A stretch of DNA of 5,801 nt, from the NCBI GenBank assembly GCA_027083995.1, contig JALWME010000060.1, positions 1-5,801 on the forward strand, in the 5' to 3' direction. Of the stretch, positions 5,203-5,801 are shown one piece after another. The DNA comes from Sulfurovum sp. (GTDB lineage Bacteria > Campylobacterota > Campylobacteria > Campylobacterales > Sulfurovaceae). The number at the start of each line of letters is the position of its first letter. The first letter of the stretch is position 1. Under the pieces are notes generated by a model. It had not been told where the DNA came from. It worked only from the letters and a program-made list of their open reading frames with translations, and made no database searches. A program made the position numbers and the translations under genes.

Positions 5203-5801
5203 ATGTCTACACCAAACACTATAAAATGCCCCAACTGTGCAACGAACATAGATATAGATGAAATTTTTTATCATCAGATAGAAGAGAAGTTTAAGTCACA
5301 ACAGCTTGAAGAGAAAAAGAAACTCCAAGCTGAAATAGATGATGCACGAAAACAGTACAAATCACATCTTGAAGCACTAAAAGTCAAAGAAGATGCACTC
5401 AAAGATGAAAAAGACAAGTTTGATGAAGAACTACGCAAGGCTACCAAAGAGCAGTTACGCATAGAGCGTGCAAAGCTTCAAGAGGAGCTTAAAAAAGAGC
5501 TGGTTGAGGAGCAGAGTGAGTCTATGGCTCTGCTGCAAAAAGAGATAGCAGAGAAGTCCAAAGAGCTACAGGCTTTCAATAAAGCAAAAGTTGAGATAGA
5601 GCAGCTCAAACGGGAAAAAGAAGAAGCAGCCTCCAAAGCCAAGCTGGAAGCAGAACTAGAGCTTAACAAGCGTCTGGCAGAAGAGAAGCTTAAGTTACAA
5701 AAAGCCATAGACGATGAGACTGCACTCAAGCTCAAAGCCAAAGATGAACAAATAGAGCAGATGAGAAGAGACATCGAATCTGCCAAACGTAAAGGTGAAC
5801 A
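5203..5801 (+). CDS. DUF2130-type coiled-coil protein, N-terminal part
   Basis: The frame opens at ATG 5203, 5 bases after AGGAA at 5193-5197, and runs off the right edge, giving 199 complete codons without a stop. Residues 7-22 hold a single Cys-Pro-Asn-Cys pair (Cys9, Cys12) followed by an acidic Ile-Asp-Ile-Asp-Glu segment and YHQIEEKF, the usual opening of DUF2130 (PF09903) proteins. Residues about 25-199 are a long, highly charged Glu/Lys/Ala/Leu coiled coil. The last visible residues (SAKRKGE, with an incomplete codon starting CA) match where the conserved DUF2130 domain normally begins, so that domain should lie just past the edge. The family's function is not established; the proteins are cytoplasmic by sequence. 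A lone CxxC could be half of a zinc site completed by dimerisation. The call relies on the N-terminal motif and layout, since the defining domain is not in view. Confidence 0.75.
   Translation, partial: MSTPNTIKCPNCATNIDIDEIFYHQIEEKFKSQQLEEKKKLQAEIDDARKQYKSHLEALKVKEDALKDEKDKFDEELRKATKEQLRIERAKLQEELKKELVEEQSESMALLQKEIAEKSKELQAFNKAKVEIEQLKREKEEAASKAKLEAELELNKRLAEEKLKLQKAIDDETALKLKAKDEQIEQMRRDIESAKRKGE

Noticed and set aside
5274..5786. Two Ser-rich minus-strand open frames
   Set aside because: They are antisense shadows of the Glu/Lys/Leu-rich coiled coil on the plus strand; low-complexity coding sequence produces such frames routinely.

Overview
The window looks like chromosomal DNA of a member of the Campylobacterota (Epsilonproteobacteria), probably near Sulfurovum or Sulfurimonas. 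This is inferred from the AT-rich sequence, short intergenic gaps, promoters with TGn-extended -10 boxes and poor -35 boxes, and a FabI whose C-terminal tail ends in a Trp-Asp sequence resembling what I recall of the Helicobacter enzyme. No search was run, so the genus is a guess. No tRNA, rRNA, CRISPR, insertion sequence or phage gene was seen.

Layout. (1) 1-837, plus strand: the last strands of a probable outer-membrane beta-barrel protein, then a 235-residue lipoprotein with a PKD domain; together they look like a small cell-envelope operon. (2) 869-1231, minus: a short lipoprotein of unknown function, convergent with the previous gene, with a hairpin between them. (3) 1232-1352: a divergent promoter region. 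(4) 1353-2387, plus: a diverged HemF-family coproporphyrinogen III oxidase. (5) 2384-2872, minus: a one-domain asparaginase-like protein whose stop codon overlaps the hemF stop in a shared TTAA. (6) 2873-2935: a short divergent promoter region with a perfect palindrome over the likely fabI -10 box. (7) 2936-4512, plus: fabI (enoyl-ACP reductase) and an RlmB/TrmH-type rRNA 2'-O-methyltransferase, overlapping by one base. (8) 4551-4874, plus: a 107-residue acidic protein made of two related repeats, with its own near-consensus promoter. (9) 4875-5202: a stretch without an intact gene that holds the wreck of a small lipoprotein gene (RBS, start, signal peptide and lipobox recoverable across two frame changes) and two hairpins. 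(10) 5203 to the end, plus: the N-terminal coiled-coil half of a DUF2130-type protein, cut by the window edge.

How it fits together. Most of the window is housekeeping (fatty acid synthesis, ribosome modification, possibly heme synthesis) mixed with lineage-specific envelope proteins. I see no defence, secretion or biosynthetic system here. The items most worth a second look are the HemF protein with changed active-site motifs, the stand-alone asparaginase domain, the frameshifted lipoprotein gene and the duplicated 107-residue protein.
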